Source: Roseomonas sp.
GTDB taxonomy: Bacteria; Pseudomonadota; Alphaproteobacteria; Acetobacterales; Acetobacteraceae
Length of the DNA stretch: 64,000 nucleotides
NCBI GenBank assembly: GCA_020249775.1
Contig: JADCFA010000018.1
Location: 173,103-237,102, forward strand
Direction of reading: 5' to 3'
Within the stretch, counting starts at the first letter, position 1, and each line of letters starts with the position of its first letter. The position numbers were made by a program, and so were the translations under genes. The notes under the pieces are model-generated. The model saw only the letters and a program-made list of their open reading frames with translations. It searched no databases and was not told where the DNA came from. Positions 26,125-34,277 of the stretch are shown here, piece by piece.

Positions 26125-26826
26125 TCAGACATGCAAATAGGTATCGCGGATTTCGGGCGCGGCGGCGAGTGCCACACTATCACCCTGCCAAACCACGCGA
26201 CCTTTTTCGATCACCACATGCCAATCGGCAAGGCGCATCACGGCAGCCAGATTCTTGTCAATCAATAGGATCGCCTGACCTTCGGCGCGCAGCTTTGCCA
26301 TCACCTGCCAAATCTCGGCACGGATCAGCGGTGCCAGACCTTCGGTCGCTTCATCCAGCACCAGCAGGCGCGGATTGGTCATCAGCGCGCGCCCGATTGC
26401 GAGCATTTGCTGCTCTCCGCCCGAAAGCTTGGCACCGGATTGGCGGCGCCGTTCCGCGAGGCGCGGAAAAAGCGTGTAGATCGCCGATAAATCCCAGCGC
26501 GGCGCGCCGCCTGTGCGATTGGCCGTGGTGGCGACAAGGTTTTCCTCAACGCTCAGGGTTGGGAAAATCTGCCGCCCTTCCGGCACCAGGCCAATGCCGC
26601 GCTGCGCGATGCGATAGGGTGCGGCGCCGGTAATTTCCTGCCCATCAAAATGAATATGCCCAGCGCTTGGCCGGATCAGCCCGATGATGGCGCGCACCGT
26701 GGTGGTCTTGCCCATGCCATTGCGGCCAAGCAATGTGACCACCTGCGCTGCGCCTACGCCAAAGCTGATGCCGTTCAACACCTGGCTTTCGCCATAGCCA
26801 GCGACCACGCCTTCAAGCGTCAGCAT
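26125..26826 (-). CDS. livF: Branched-chain amino-acid-type ABC transporter ATPase LivF
   Basis: A 233-residue ATPase. Walker A is GRNGMGKTT near residue 35, the signature is LSGGEQQMLAIGRAL and Walker B is LLVLDEATEGL. The LivF subtype is supported by GLVPEGRQIFPTLSVEENL. With LivG it powers a HAAT-family importer. It overlaps livG by 7 bp. The operon order is livK-livH-livM-livG-livF, then a cupin gene. Confidence 0.93.
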   Translation of the reverse strand: MLTLEGVVAGYGESQVLNGISFGVGAAQVVTLLGRNGMGKTTTVRAIIGLIRPSAGHIHFDGQEITGAAPYRIAQRGIGLVPEGRQIFPTLSVEENLVATTANRTGGAPRWDLSAIYTLFPRLAERRRQSGAKLSGGEQQMLAIGRALMTNPRLLVLDEATEGLAPLIRAEIWQVMAKLRAEGQAILLIDKNLAAVMRLADWHVVIEKGRVVWQGDSVALAAAPEIRDTYLHV

Positions 26827-27578
26827 GGCATTTCTTCTTCACCAAGATAGGCGGCGCGCACTTCGGCGCTGGCGCGAATTTCGGTGGTGCTGCCGGTGGC
26901 GATAATGCGCCCTTCGGCGAGCACTGAAATGCGATCCGCCAGGGCAAATACCGCCTGCATGTCATGTTCTACCAGCAAGATGGCGTAGCGCGATTTCAGC
27001 CGACGCAGCAGCGTGATCAGGCGTTCGGTTTCCTCCGGCCCGGCGCCGGCGAGTGGTTCATCAAGCAAAAGCAGCCGGGGTTGGGTGGCGAGTGCGATGG
27101 CAATCTCGAGCGCGCGTTTTTCGCCATGGCTCAGCGCACCCGCGATGATCGCCGCGCGATCAGCCAGCCCCACCTCGGCCAGGGCTTCGCGCGCTGCCTC
27201 ATTCAGCGCCGCTTCTCCGTGGGCCGCACGAAAGAAACGGAAGGAAGAACCGCTTTTGGCCTGCGCCGCCAGGGCGACATTTTCCAGCACGGAAAAGCCG
27301 GCAATGATGCTGGTGATCTGAAAACTGCGTGCTAGGCCCGCATGCACGCGGCGCGGCAGGGAAAATCGCGTGATATCCTTGTCAGCGAAAACAACGCTAC
27401 CCGCATCAGGGGCAACGGTGCCCGTGATCTGGTGGATCAGCGTGGTCTTGCCCGCGCCATTCGGGCCGATCAGCGCATGAATTTCGCCGGGCTTGACGTC
27501 AAGGCTAACATCATTCGTCACTGCAAGCCCGCCATAATGCTTGCACAAGCCCTGGACGCTGAGCAGCGCTTCAGCCAC
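26820..27578 (-). CDS. livG: Branched-chain amino-acid-type ABC transporter ATPase LivG
   Basis: A 252-residue ATPase with Walker A GPNGAGKTT, signature LSHGEKRALEIAIAL and Walker B LLLLDEPLAG. GLARSFQITSI is typical of LivG. I place the start at the GTG at 27578, which overlaps the livM stop by 8 bp, rather than the ATG at 27599, since overlap is the rule across this operon and VAEALLSVQGLCKHYGG is the natural N-terminus. Confidence 0.92.
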   Translation of the reverse strand: MAEALLSVQGLCKHYGGLAVTNDVSLDVKPGEIHALIGPNGAGKTTLIHQITGTVAPDAGSVVFADKDITRFSLPRRVHAGLARSFQITSIIAGFSVLENVALAAQAKSGSSFRFFRAAHGEAALNEAAREALAEVGLADRAAIIAGALSHGEKRALEIAIALATQPRLLLLDEPLAGAGPEETERLITLLRRLKSRYAILLVEHDMQAVFALADRISVLAEGRIIATGSTTEIRASAEVRAAYLGEEEMPC

Positions 27579-28506
27579 GGCGCGCCCCCAGAAAACCAAT
27601 CAACCCGCCGCGCATAAACAGCACCGCCAGAATCAGCAGCGGGCCGAAAATCATTTTCCAATGCGCGGTCAGGCTGGGCAGCCAGGTTTCCAGCAGCACG
27701 AAGACCACCGCGCCCAGTATGGCACCAGAAAGCCGCCCAAGCCCGCCCAGGATCACCATGAAAATCAACTCACCGGAGCGCTGCCAGCCCATATAAGCGG
27801 GCGCGACGAATTCCGTGGCATTGGCAAACAAAACACCCGCCAACCCTGCCAGCGTGCCGGCAGTGACATAGGCCAAAAGCCGAAAGGGATAAGGTGCGAA
27901 ACCCACCGCCTGCGTGCGCAGCGGATTTTCCCGCGCCGCACGCAGCACGCGCCCGAAGCGCGATGCCAGCAGCATGGCGCAAAGCCCCCAGCAAAAAATC
28001 AGAAAACCGAGGCAGAGGTAATGAAAGAAAATCCGGTTTTCCATCAGCCTGGAACCGAAGATCTCGGTGCGGTCATAAAGAGTATAGCCATCATCCCCGC
28101 CATAGGCCGCAAGTGATGACGCGGTGAAGAACGCCATCTGCCCGAAGGCGAGCGTGATCATGATGAAGTTCACGCCCTCAGTCCGGATCGCAATCGCGCC
28201 TGTCAGAAGGGAAAACAGCGCGGCAGCAGCGAGAGCCACAGGCAGCACGATGGTGATATCGGTCAGCCGATGCGCATCCAGAATGGCAACGGCATAAGCG
28301 CCCACACCCATCGCCGCGGCATGGCCAAGGCTGGCGAGGCCGGCGCCGCCCACTAGGAAGGAAAGCGAAACGGCCGCCGCTGCCAGGATCATCATGCGCG
28401 CGAACATGGTCAGGTAATGATTGGCGCCAAGCCCGATGAAGGGTGCGAGCGCGAGTACGGCCAGCACCAGCAGCGTCAGCGCCACATCAAGCCGCAAGCG
28501 CGGCAT
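27571..28506 (-). CDS. livM: Branched-chain amino-acid-type ABC transporter permease LivM
   Basis: A 311-residue permease with about eight to ten hydrophobic helices. LivM features include GGAGLASLGHAAAMGVGAYAVA and ARENPLRTQAVGFAPYPFRLLAYV. The ATG at 28506 lies 1 bp after the livH stop; the longer frame from 28590 overlaps livH and is discarded. The C-terminal LETWLPSLTAHWKMIFGPLLILAVLF is typical. Confidence 0.92.
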   Translation of the reverse strand: MPRLRLDVALTLLVLAVLALAPFIGLGANHYLTMFARMMILAAAAVSLSFLVGGAGLASLGHAAAMGVGAYAVAILDAHRLTDITIVLPVALAAAALFSLLTGAIAIRTEGVNFIMITLAFGQMAFFTASSLAAYGGDDGYTLYDRTEIFGSRLMENRIFFHYLCLGFLIFCWGLCAMLLASRFGRVLRAARENPLRTQAVGFAPYPFRLLAYVTAGTLAGLAGVLFANATEFVAPAYMGWQRSGELIFMVILGGLGRLSGAILGAVVFVLLETWLPSLTAHWKMIFGPLLILAVLFMRGGLIGFLGARRG

Positions 28507-28507
28507 G

Positions 28508-29431
28508 CTAACCACTCCTGGCCGGGAAAAGCCCGCGTGGGCGGAAGGCAAGAATCGCTGCCATGGCGATATAGACCAGCATGGAAGCAAGCGCCGCGCC
28601 GGTTTGGCGCGCGGCAGATGGGTCCAGAAACAGCCGCATCAAATCAGGCATGAGCGATTTGCCGAGCGTATCAGTAAGCCCAACGATCAGCGCCGCGATA
28701 AAGGCGCCACGAATGGACCCAATGCCGCCAATCACAATCACCACAAAAGCGAGGATCAGCACATGATCGCCCATGCCTGGTTCGACCGAGAATATCGGCC
28801 CCGCCAATACGCCAGCGAAGCCTGCCAGCATGGCGCCAAAGGCAAAGACCAGCATGAAAAGCCGGCGAATATCCACGCCAAGTGCTGAGACCATCGGCGC
28901 ATTGGTCGCCCCCGCGCGTACCAACATGCCAAGGCGCGTGCGCTCCACCAAAAACCAAAGGCCAAGCGCGGTGGCGATGCCGGCGCCAAGTACGGCGATG
29001 CGATAAAGCGGATATTGCAGCCCCGGCATCAGCACCACGCCGCCTTCAAGCAGCGCAGGCACAGGCACTTGCAGCGGCGCCGCCCCCCAAATCGCTTTTA
29101 CGGCCTGATTGAGAAACAGGATCACGCCAAAAGTCGCCAGCACTTGCGACAGATGATCGCGATCATAAAGGTGCCGGAAGATCAGCACTTCCAGCAGCAG
29201 GCCAAATAGCAGCGCTGCCGGCAATGCCAATAAAAGCCCAAGCCAGAAGGACCCCGTCGCCGCTGCCAAGGCAGCGCCAAGGTAAGCCCCCAGCATATAC
29301 TGCACCCCATGCGCCAGGTTGATGAAATCCATCACGCCAAACACCAGCGTAAGGCCCGCCGCCACCAGGAAAAGCAGAATGCCAAGTTGCAGGCCATTCA
29401 AGGCCTGCACCAGGAAAAGGCCGGAACTCAC
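28508..29431 (-). CDS. livH: Branched-chain amino-acid-type ABC transporter permease LivH
   Basis: A 307-residue permease starting with GTG at 29431 (MSSGLFLVQALNGLQLG). It shows the LivH motif MDFINLAHGVQYMLGAYLGA near residue 35 and GIGSIRGAFIAALIVGLTDTLG near the end. The start lies only 1 bp past a 36-bp hairpin, which would sit in the mRNA between the binding-protein gene and the permease genes and could reduce permease expression relative to the binding protein. Confidence 0.93.
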   Translation of the reverse strand: MSSGLFLVQALNGLQLGILLFLVAAGLTLVFGVMDFINLAHGVQYMLGAYLGAALAAATGSFWLGLLLALPAALLFGLLLEVLIFRHLYDRDHLSQVLATFGVILFLNQAVKAIWGAAPLQVPVPALLEGGVVLMPGLQYPLYRIAVLGAGIATALGLWFLVERTRLGMLVRAGATNAPMVSALGVDIRRLFMLVFAFGAMLAGFAGVLAGPIFSVEPGMGDHVLILAFVVIVIGGIGSIRGAFIAALIVGLTDTLGKSLMPDLMRLFLDPSAARQTGAALASMLVYIAMAAILAFRPRGLFPARSG

Positions 29432-29432
29432 G

Positions 29433-29496
29433 TTAGGGCATGATCTGTCTTAACAGATCATCCCCTAACTTCCTTTGAGCGACTGATTCACCGCTC
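29433..29496. repeat. Palindromic element between livK and livH
   Basis: TTAGGGCATGATCTGT (29433-29448) pairs with ACAGATCATCCCCTAA (29453-29468) over 15 of 16 positions around CTTA. After a pyrimidine-rich linker comes a second small dyad, GAGCG/CGCTC at 29477-29481 and 29492-29496, enclosing GATTC. The two-hairpin layout with GAGC...GCTC edges resembles the larger dispersed repeats. In the minus-strand transcript it would separate livK from livH. Confidence 0.6.
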
Positions 29497-29530
29497 CGGT
29501 GGTTCCACCTTCGCGGATCAGGCGCAAAAT

Positions 29531-30712
29531 TTAGCGCATGCGGCATTCGGCGGCCCAAGGATCCACATTGTTTTCCAGCACCTTGCGGACCGTTTCGGTC
29601 TGGAACTTGCCATCGGGGCGCTTGGCGACGCGCAGCAGCCAGAAATTCTGCACCGGGTAATGGTTCACGCCGAATTTGAAATTGCCGCGCACGGAAGTGA
29701 AATCCGCGGCCCGCAAGCCAGCGCGAAGCGCATCCTTATCCGCAAGCCTGCCGCCCGCGCGGCGAATGGCCGAATCAAGCAGCAAGGTGCTATCATAAGC
29801 CTGCGCGGCATAGCTGGCCGGCACGTAATTAAAGGCAGCTTCGAAATCCGTCACGAAGCGGCGATTGGCCGCATTATCCATATTCGGCGCCCAAGTCGCG
29901 GCCGAGAAGAAGCCCACCGCCGCATCCTGCTGCGCGGGCAGGGTTGCTTCATCCACCGTGAAGGTGGACAGGAATGGGATATTCGCAAGCCCCGCCTGGC
30001 GATATTGCCGCACCAGATTCACGCCAAGCCCGCCCGGCATGAAGGTGAAAATCGCATCCGGCCGCGCGGCGGCGATCTTCGCGAGCTCAGCGGCGAAATC
30101 AAGCTGCGTGAGCGGCACATAAACCTCATCTACCACTTCGCCCTTGAAGCGGGATTTGAAGCCGGCAACCGCATCGCGCCCGGCTTGGTAATTCGGCACC
30201 AGCACGAAAACGCGCTTATAGCCCTGGTCTTCGCAGACTTGGCCGATCACCGAATGCACTTGGTCGTTATTATAGGATGTCGTGAAGAAGAAGGGGTTGC
30301 AGCCGCGCCCCGCATAGGTGGAAGGCCCGGCATTGGTGCTGATCAGGAAGGTATTTGCTTCCGTCACCGGGCGCATAATGGCTTGCAGGATATTGGAAAA
30401 CACAACACCCACGATGAAATCGCAGCGGTCGCGTTCAAGCGCAGTGCGCACCTTGGTCACCGCCACATCGGGGCGCAATTCATCATCAATCATCACCGTT
30501 TCGGCGGTCAGGCCACCAAGCCGGCCATTCAGGTGGCGCAGCCCCATCAGGAAGCCATCGCGCAATTGTGTGCCAAGCGCAGCCTGCGGGCCGGTTTGCA
30601 CGGCGACCAGGCCAATCTTTACCCCGCCCGCGGGCTGGGCGTGCAGAATGGCAGGCGCTGCCAGCAGCCCCAAGGCGCCGCCCATGGCGCCACGACGCGA
30701 AATCAAGCTCAT
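29531..30712 (-). CDS. Liv-type ABC transporter substrate-binding protein
   Basis: A 393-residue periplasmic binding protein of the peripla_BP_6 (LivJ/LivK-like) family. It has a signal peptide (MSLISRRGAMGGALGLLAAPAILHAQ, with a twin-Arg-like RR), followed by VKIGLVAVQTGPQAALG and ISTNAGPSTYAGRGCNPFFF. Divergence from true LivK and the neighbouring catabolic genes suggest an aromatic or other carboxylate ligand, which is inference. First gene of the Liv operon; the permease genes follow after a hairpin. Confidence 0.92.
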   Translation of the reverse strand: MSLISRRGAMGGALGLLAAPAILHAQPAGGVKIGLVAVQTGPQAALGTQLRDGFLMGLRHLNGRLGGLTAETVMIDDELRPDVAVTKVRTALERDRCDFIVGVVFSNILQAIMRPVTEANTFLISTNAGPSTYAGRGCNPFFFTTSYNNDQVHSVIGQVCEDQGYKRVFVLVPNYQAGRDAVAGFKSRFKGEVVDEVYVPLTQLDFAAELAKIAAARPDAIFTFMPGGLGVNLVRQYRQAGLANIPFLSTFTVDEATLPAQQDAAVGFFSAATWAPNMDNAANRRFVTDFEAAFNYVPASYAAQAYDSTLLLDSAIRRAGGRLADKDALRAGLRAADFTSVRGNFKFGVNHYPVQNFWLLRVAKRPDGKFQTETVRKVLENNVDPWAAECRMR

Positions 30713-30747
30713 TTTTAAGCCTCCCCGGTTGAAATGCCTCGGCCTTC

Positions 30748-31581
30748 TTACTGCGCGAAGCCTGGGCGCAAGGCAAGGCGGCGCGCCATATCGCCAGCAC
30801 GAATCATCAAGGGATGGGCCGGGTCCGTGAAGGGGTCCAGCACGGTGAAGTGATTGGCGCCGGGAAGGGCTTCAAAACCGCCGCCCCAATGGGTGGCGAA
30901 ATCACGGCTTTGGCGGATGAATTCATCGCTTTCCGCGCCACCCACCACCACGTGCAGCGCCTCAAAAGGCGGGGGCGGCAACAGGCGCGGCGATAGAGTC
31001 GCTATGTCCTGCCCCGTCAGGTTCAGCGCCTTGGCAATGCTGGTGCCGCGTAAAGGACCCAATTCGAAAACACCGGAAACAGGTAGCGCCGCCCCCACCA
31101 TGCCTGCGGGTAGGCCCTTCTGCCAGGCAGGCCAATCCGTTGCCAGCAGCAGCGCGGCAAGCTGCCCGCCGGCGGAATGGCCTGCCGCCAGCAGCCGCCC
31201 GCCGCGGCGCCGATGCAGAAAAGCGGCGGCGCGGCGCATTTGCTCGGCGATTTCGCCAAGTGTCACGGCGGGGCAAAGATCATAGGATGGCACCGCCACC
31301 GCCACCCCTTGGCCCAGCAGGCCGCGCGCGCAATGGCTCACAAAGGACCGATCAAGCGCTTGCCAATAGCCGCCATGAATGAAAAGCGCGGTCGGCGCCG
31401 CTGCGGCATCGGGCGGCAGGAATAGGTCGAGCTTCTCCCGCCCCCCCTCGCCATAAGCCAGGTCCAGCTCAGCGCGCACCCCGCTGGCGCGGAAGGCGGC
31501 TGCGTCGCGCGCCCAGGCAGCGATGATTTCGGCGCTTTCGGGCACACGGGCCCGATTATTATATTCCCGTTCGGCGTCCAT
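30748..31581 (-). CDS. Alpha/beta hydrolase, kynurenine-formamidase-like
   Basis: A 277-residue hydrolase starting MDAEREYNNRARVPE. It has the HGG oxyanion motif in ALFIHGGYWQALDRSFVSH (near residue 70), the nucleophile elbow GHSAGGQLAAL near residue 135 and a late His in GANHFTVLDPF. The sequence AVAVPSYDLCPAVTLGEI is close to bacterial arylformamidases of the alpha/beta-fold type. The frame is open upstream to 32625, but that part crosses other genes. It is 35 bp upstream of the binding-protein gene on the same strand and may lead the Liv operon. Confidence 0.88.
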   Translation of the reverse strand: MDAEREYNNRARVPESAEIIAAWARDAAAFRASGVRAELDLAYGEGGREKLDLFLPPDAAAAPTALFIHGGYWQALDRSFVSHCARGLLGQGVAVAVPSYDLCPAVTLGEIAEQMRRAAAFLHRRRGGRLLAAGHSAGGQLAALLLATDWPAWQKGLPAGMVGAALPVSGVFELGPLRGTSIAKALNLTGQDIATLSPRLLPPPPFEALHVVVGGAESDEFIRQSRDFATHWGGGFEALPGANHFTVLDPFTDPAHPLMIRAGDMARRLALRPGFAQ

Positions 31582-31626
31582 GGCCCTATCTGCGCATGGG
31601 AAAGCCATGACAGGCAAGGCGGGGCG

Positions 31627-32187
31627 ATGCGGGTATATCTGGCGGGACCGGAGGTTTTTCTGGCGGACCGAGACGCCATCGCGGCGGAAAAGAAGGCCAT
31701 TTGCGCGGAGCATGGAATGATCGGCGTTTTCCCGACCGACCCCGCGCCGGGCGCACCCCAAGCTGATACCGATTGGATGCGCATTTATCTGGGCAATGAA
31801 GCGCATATCCATGGCTGTGATGCGCTGATTGCCAATCTGACACCGTTTCGCGGTGCCTCGGCCGATCCCGGTACGGCTTATGAGCTTGGCTTCATGCGCG
31901 CGCTTGGCCGGCCGGTGCTGGGCTATAGCAATGCGCCGGGAAATTTTACCACACGCAGCCTGGCGCAGTTGAGCGGCGCGGTGCATCGGCGCGTATCCGG
32001 CGCCTGGGAAGACGCCGATGGCATGGAGGTCGAGGATTTCGGCCTGACCGATAATCTCATGATTGATGGCGGCATTGCCGCGGCCGGCGGCGTGTTTTTG
32101 GTGAACCCGGTGGAAGACGCCGCGCGCTGGCGCGACCTTAAGGGCTTTGCCCGCTGTGTCGCGCATTTGGCGGGGGTGAAGCGATAG
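31627..32187 (+). CDS. Nucleoside 2-deoxyribosyltransferase family protein
   Basis: A 186-residue protein. MRVYLAGPEVFLADR at the start, CDALIANLTPFRGASADPGTAYELGFMRALG (residues 64-94, containing the catalytic Glu of YELG) and PVLGYSN match the 2-deoxyribosyltransferase fold used for nucleotide salvage or nucleotide-analogue hydrolysis. It starts 45 bp from the divergent hydrolase start. Confidence 0.88.
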   Translation: MRVYLAGPEVFLADRDAIAAEKKAICAEHGMIGVFPTDPAPGAPQADTDWMRIYLGNEAHIHGCDALIANLTPFRGASADPGTAYELGFMRALGRPVLGYSNAPGNFTTRSLAQLSGAVHRRVSGAWEDADGMEVEDFGLTDNLMIDGGIAAAGGVFLVNPVEDAARWRDLKGFARCVAHLAGVKR

Positions 32188-32309
32188 TGGTCTGAACGCT
32201 GCTGCCGGTTCCCGGGCAGCAGCGTGAATCGGCCCACCAAACAGGCAGCTTGTGGTGCGCGAGGACATTTCGGGGCGGGAAAGATCAGCATGGATCGCAC
32301 CACCAGGAG

Positions 32310-32600
32310 CCTGTCTGAGGATTCGCCATCCGGATGTCTCTATTTCTGATTCACTTTTGTGGTGAGTAAGACCTTCCGAGCCTGGGATGTTGATCATGCA
32401 TGGCTTCTTCCGGCGTCGCTGCAGGGGTTTTTGCTGCCCAGCCATCTGGCGCATTTCGTGCGCGATACGGTGGGCGAGGCGCTGGACCTTTTGACGATCA
32501 CGCGCGTCCACAGGGCTGAATAGGGTCAGCCGCCCTATCTTCCGGGGATGCTGGTGGCCCCGCTGCGCAACAGCGTAAACAAGGGAAGACACGCGTGTGC
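32310..32600 (+). pseudogene. IS1182-type transposase remnant A (left end)
   Basis: From the GTG at 32362 the translation VSKTFRAWDVDHAWLLPAS... matches the N-terminus of IS1182-group transposases. It is broken by TAG at 32521-32523 and lost after about 32590. The bases before it (from CCTGTCTGAG at 32310) match those before remnant B at 39216, so this is the left end of the same kind of element. Only about 75 of several hundred residues remain. The stretch 32188-32310 holds nothing I recognise. Confidence 0.75.
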
Positions 32601-32654
32601 AACACCAAACCCAGCAGCACAACAAGGGCTAGAAACCATTCTCGGAGAGGGTTC

Positions 32655-32759
32655 TAGAGTAGATCACGTTCAGATGGAATCATCTGAACGTGTGAAGATG
32701 CTCGAAAAACAACGGCGTAGAGCGTGTTGCGTGAACCTACGTGAACGCAACATGCTCTA
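32655..32759 (+). repeat. Dispersed two-hairpin repeat, copy 1
   Basis: Hairpin A is CACGTTCAGATG-GAAT-CATCTGAACGTG. Then comes an A-rich linker (CTCGAAAAACAA), then hairpin B with arms TAGAGCGTGTTGCGT and ACGCAACATGCTCTA. The right edge CTA at 32757-32759 is the TAG stop codon of cckA on the minus strand. In that direction hairpin B is followed by TTGTTTTTC, so it should act as the cckA terminator. Nearly identical to copies at 54.48 and 62.53 kb. Confidence 0.85.
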
Positions 32760-34277
32760 AGGCCGGGAGAGCGCACCCGCAATTTGTGACAACATCTCCG
32801 AAATTCGGAAAGGCTTTTGTAGAAACAAGAAATTCTCGGATACCGTTTCGCCGCTCAGGGTGCCTTCCGCATAGCCCGACATCAGCACGACGGGAAGCGA
32901 AGGGTTTGACTCGCGCAGGCGCCTTACCAGCGTCAACCCATCTATGCTGCCCGGCATAGCGACATCCGAAATGACCAGATCGGGCTTGAGGCCAGCAGCG
33001 ATAGCGCCAAGCGCTGCTTCACCATCTTCGACCGCTGTTACCTCATAGCCTGCCGTAGTAAGCGCACGAGCTAGCAGCCGATGCAGGGGCGCCTCATCCT
33101 CCACCAGAAGAAGGCGCCGCCCGGCGCCTAGCACATGAGCGCCAGGCGTATGGGCGACCGCTTTATCCGGTTCCGCCGCAACACGCGGAAACCACAGACA
33201 AAATCGGCTACCTTCGCCCGAACGGGAACGTACCGATACATGCCCGCCTGATTGCCTGAGAATGCCAAGCACCGTCGAAAGTCCAAGCCCTGTTCCACCA
33301 CCATCGCGCTTAGTGGTGTAGAAGGGCTCAAATATCCGAGAGATTTGTTCGGGCTCCATCCCGGCCCCCTCATCGGCCACTTCCAGCACAACCCAAGGGC
33401 CAGGTGCGATGGTGCCGCCCTGTGCCGGTTCCGCTTCCTTAAGATCGCGGCTTTTCACCGAAATATGCAGCTTGCCGCCCTGGGGCATGGCATCGCGCGC
33501 ATTGACCGCCAGGTTCATCAGCGCTTGGTCAATATGGCTCGGGTCCACACGCGCACATGGTCCGGGGCGCTCCAGGTCAAGGGTGATGGTGATGCGCCGG
33601 CCTAGCAGCCGCGCAAGCAGTGGTGCAAGGCCATCAACGGCACGATCAAGCGCGACTACGCGGGGCTGCACCGCCTGACGGCTGGCGAAGGCCAAAAGTT
33701 GGCGCACCAGCCGCGCCCCGCGCCCGGCGCTGTCCAAGATCTGGCGCAAATCCTCGGACGTTGCGGCATCCTGCCCGCGCGCCAGCGCGGTTTCTGCCGC
33801 CGCGCCCACGGCCGCCAAAAGGTTATTGAAATCATGTGCCACACCGCCTGCCAAGCGGCCCACGGCTTCCAGCCGTGCCGCTTCTTCCAATTGTGCTTGC
33901 CGCCGCCGGCGCGCGGTAATGTCCAGTACGCGCAGCAAGGCGCCAGCTTCTCCGCGCAAGGGGCGGCAATGCACTTCTACAGCCGCATCGGGGGGCTGAT
34001 CCGGAGCGGCGAGGCGTGCCTCCACCGCAGGCGGGGCAGGTGGGCCCGCAAGCGCCACGGCAATGATCTGGCGCACTGCGTCCTGGCTTGCTTCCGCAAA
34101 CAGTAGCGCCGGGTCGCGCCCCGGCCCCGGCGCCGGGCCATTGGTACAGAGCTTTTCCAGCACGGCACTTGCCGCCCGAATACGCCCTTCGGCATCCAAG
34201 ACGGCGAGCCCCGCTTCCTCTTCCGATTCGAAAAGCCGACGGAAGGAATCCGCCGCCGCTTCGATGCGCCTGCTCAC
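32757..34277 (-). CDS. cckA: CckA-type hybrid histidine kinase/response regulator
   Basis: A 506-residue hybrid kinase. It has a short PAS-like sensor (about residues 15-125), the H-box GRLAGGVAHDFNNLL with His148, N-box NLAVNARDAM, G boxes DEGAGM and GTGLGL, and a C-terminal receiver with Asp438 in VISDVAMPG. It follows fliQ-fliR-flhB, the same order as around Caulobacter cckA. The GTG at 34277 overlaps the flhB stop (GTGA). In the CtrA phosphorelay, CckA feeds ChpT and CtrA. It is shorter than Caulobacter CckA (691 residues) and I see no N-terminal membrane helices. The stop codon lies in a dispersed repeat. Confidence 0.8.
   Translation of the reverse strand: MSRRIEAAADSFRRLFESEEEAGLAVLDAEGRIRAASAVLEKLCTNGPAPGPGRDPALLFAEASQDAVRQIIAVALAGPPAPPAVEARLAAPDQPPDAAVEVHCRPLRGEAGALLRVLDITARRRRQAQLEEAARLEAVGRLAGGVAHDFNNLLAAVGAAAETALARGQDAATSEDLRQILDSAGRGARLVRQLLAFASRQAVQPRVVALDRAVDGLAPLLARLLGRRITITLDLERPGPCARVDPSHIDQALMNLAVNARDAMPQGGKLHISVKSRDLKEAEPAQGGTIAPGPWVVLEVADEGAGMEPEQISRIFEPFYTTKRDGGGTGLGLSTVLGILRQSGGHVSVRSRSGEGSRFCLWFPRVAAEPDKAVAHTPGAHVLGAGRRLLLVEDEAPLHRLLARALTTAGYEVTAVEDGEAALGAIAAGLKPDLVISDVAMPGSIDGLTLVRRLRESNPSLPVVLMSGYAEGTLSGETVSENFLFLQKPFRISEMLSQIAGALSRP

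Noticed and set aside
30748..32625. 625-codon minus-strand frame containing the formamidase-like hydrolase
   Set aside because: The upstream half crosses the deoxyribosyltransferase gene and an IS remnant in antisense; the hydrolase starts at 31581.
34130..34277. ATG at 34310 as the cckA start
   Set aside because: It would overlap flhB by 37 bp with no ribosome-site advantage; the GTGA overlap at 34277 fits the spacing across this operon.
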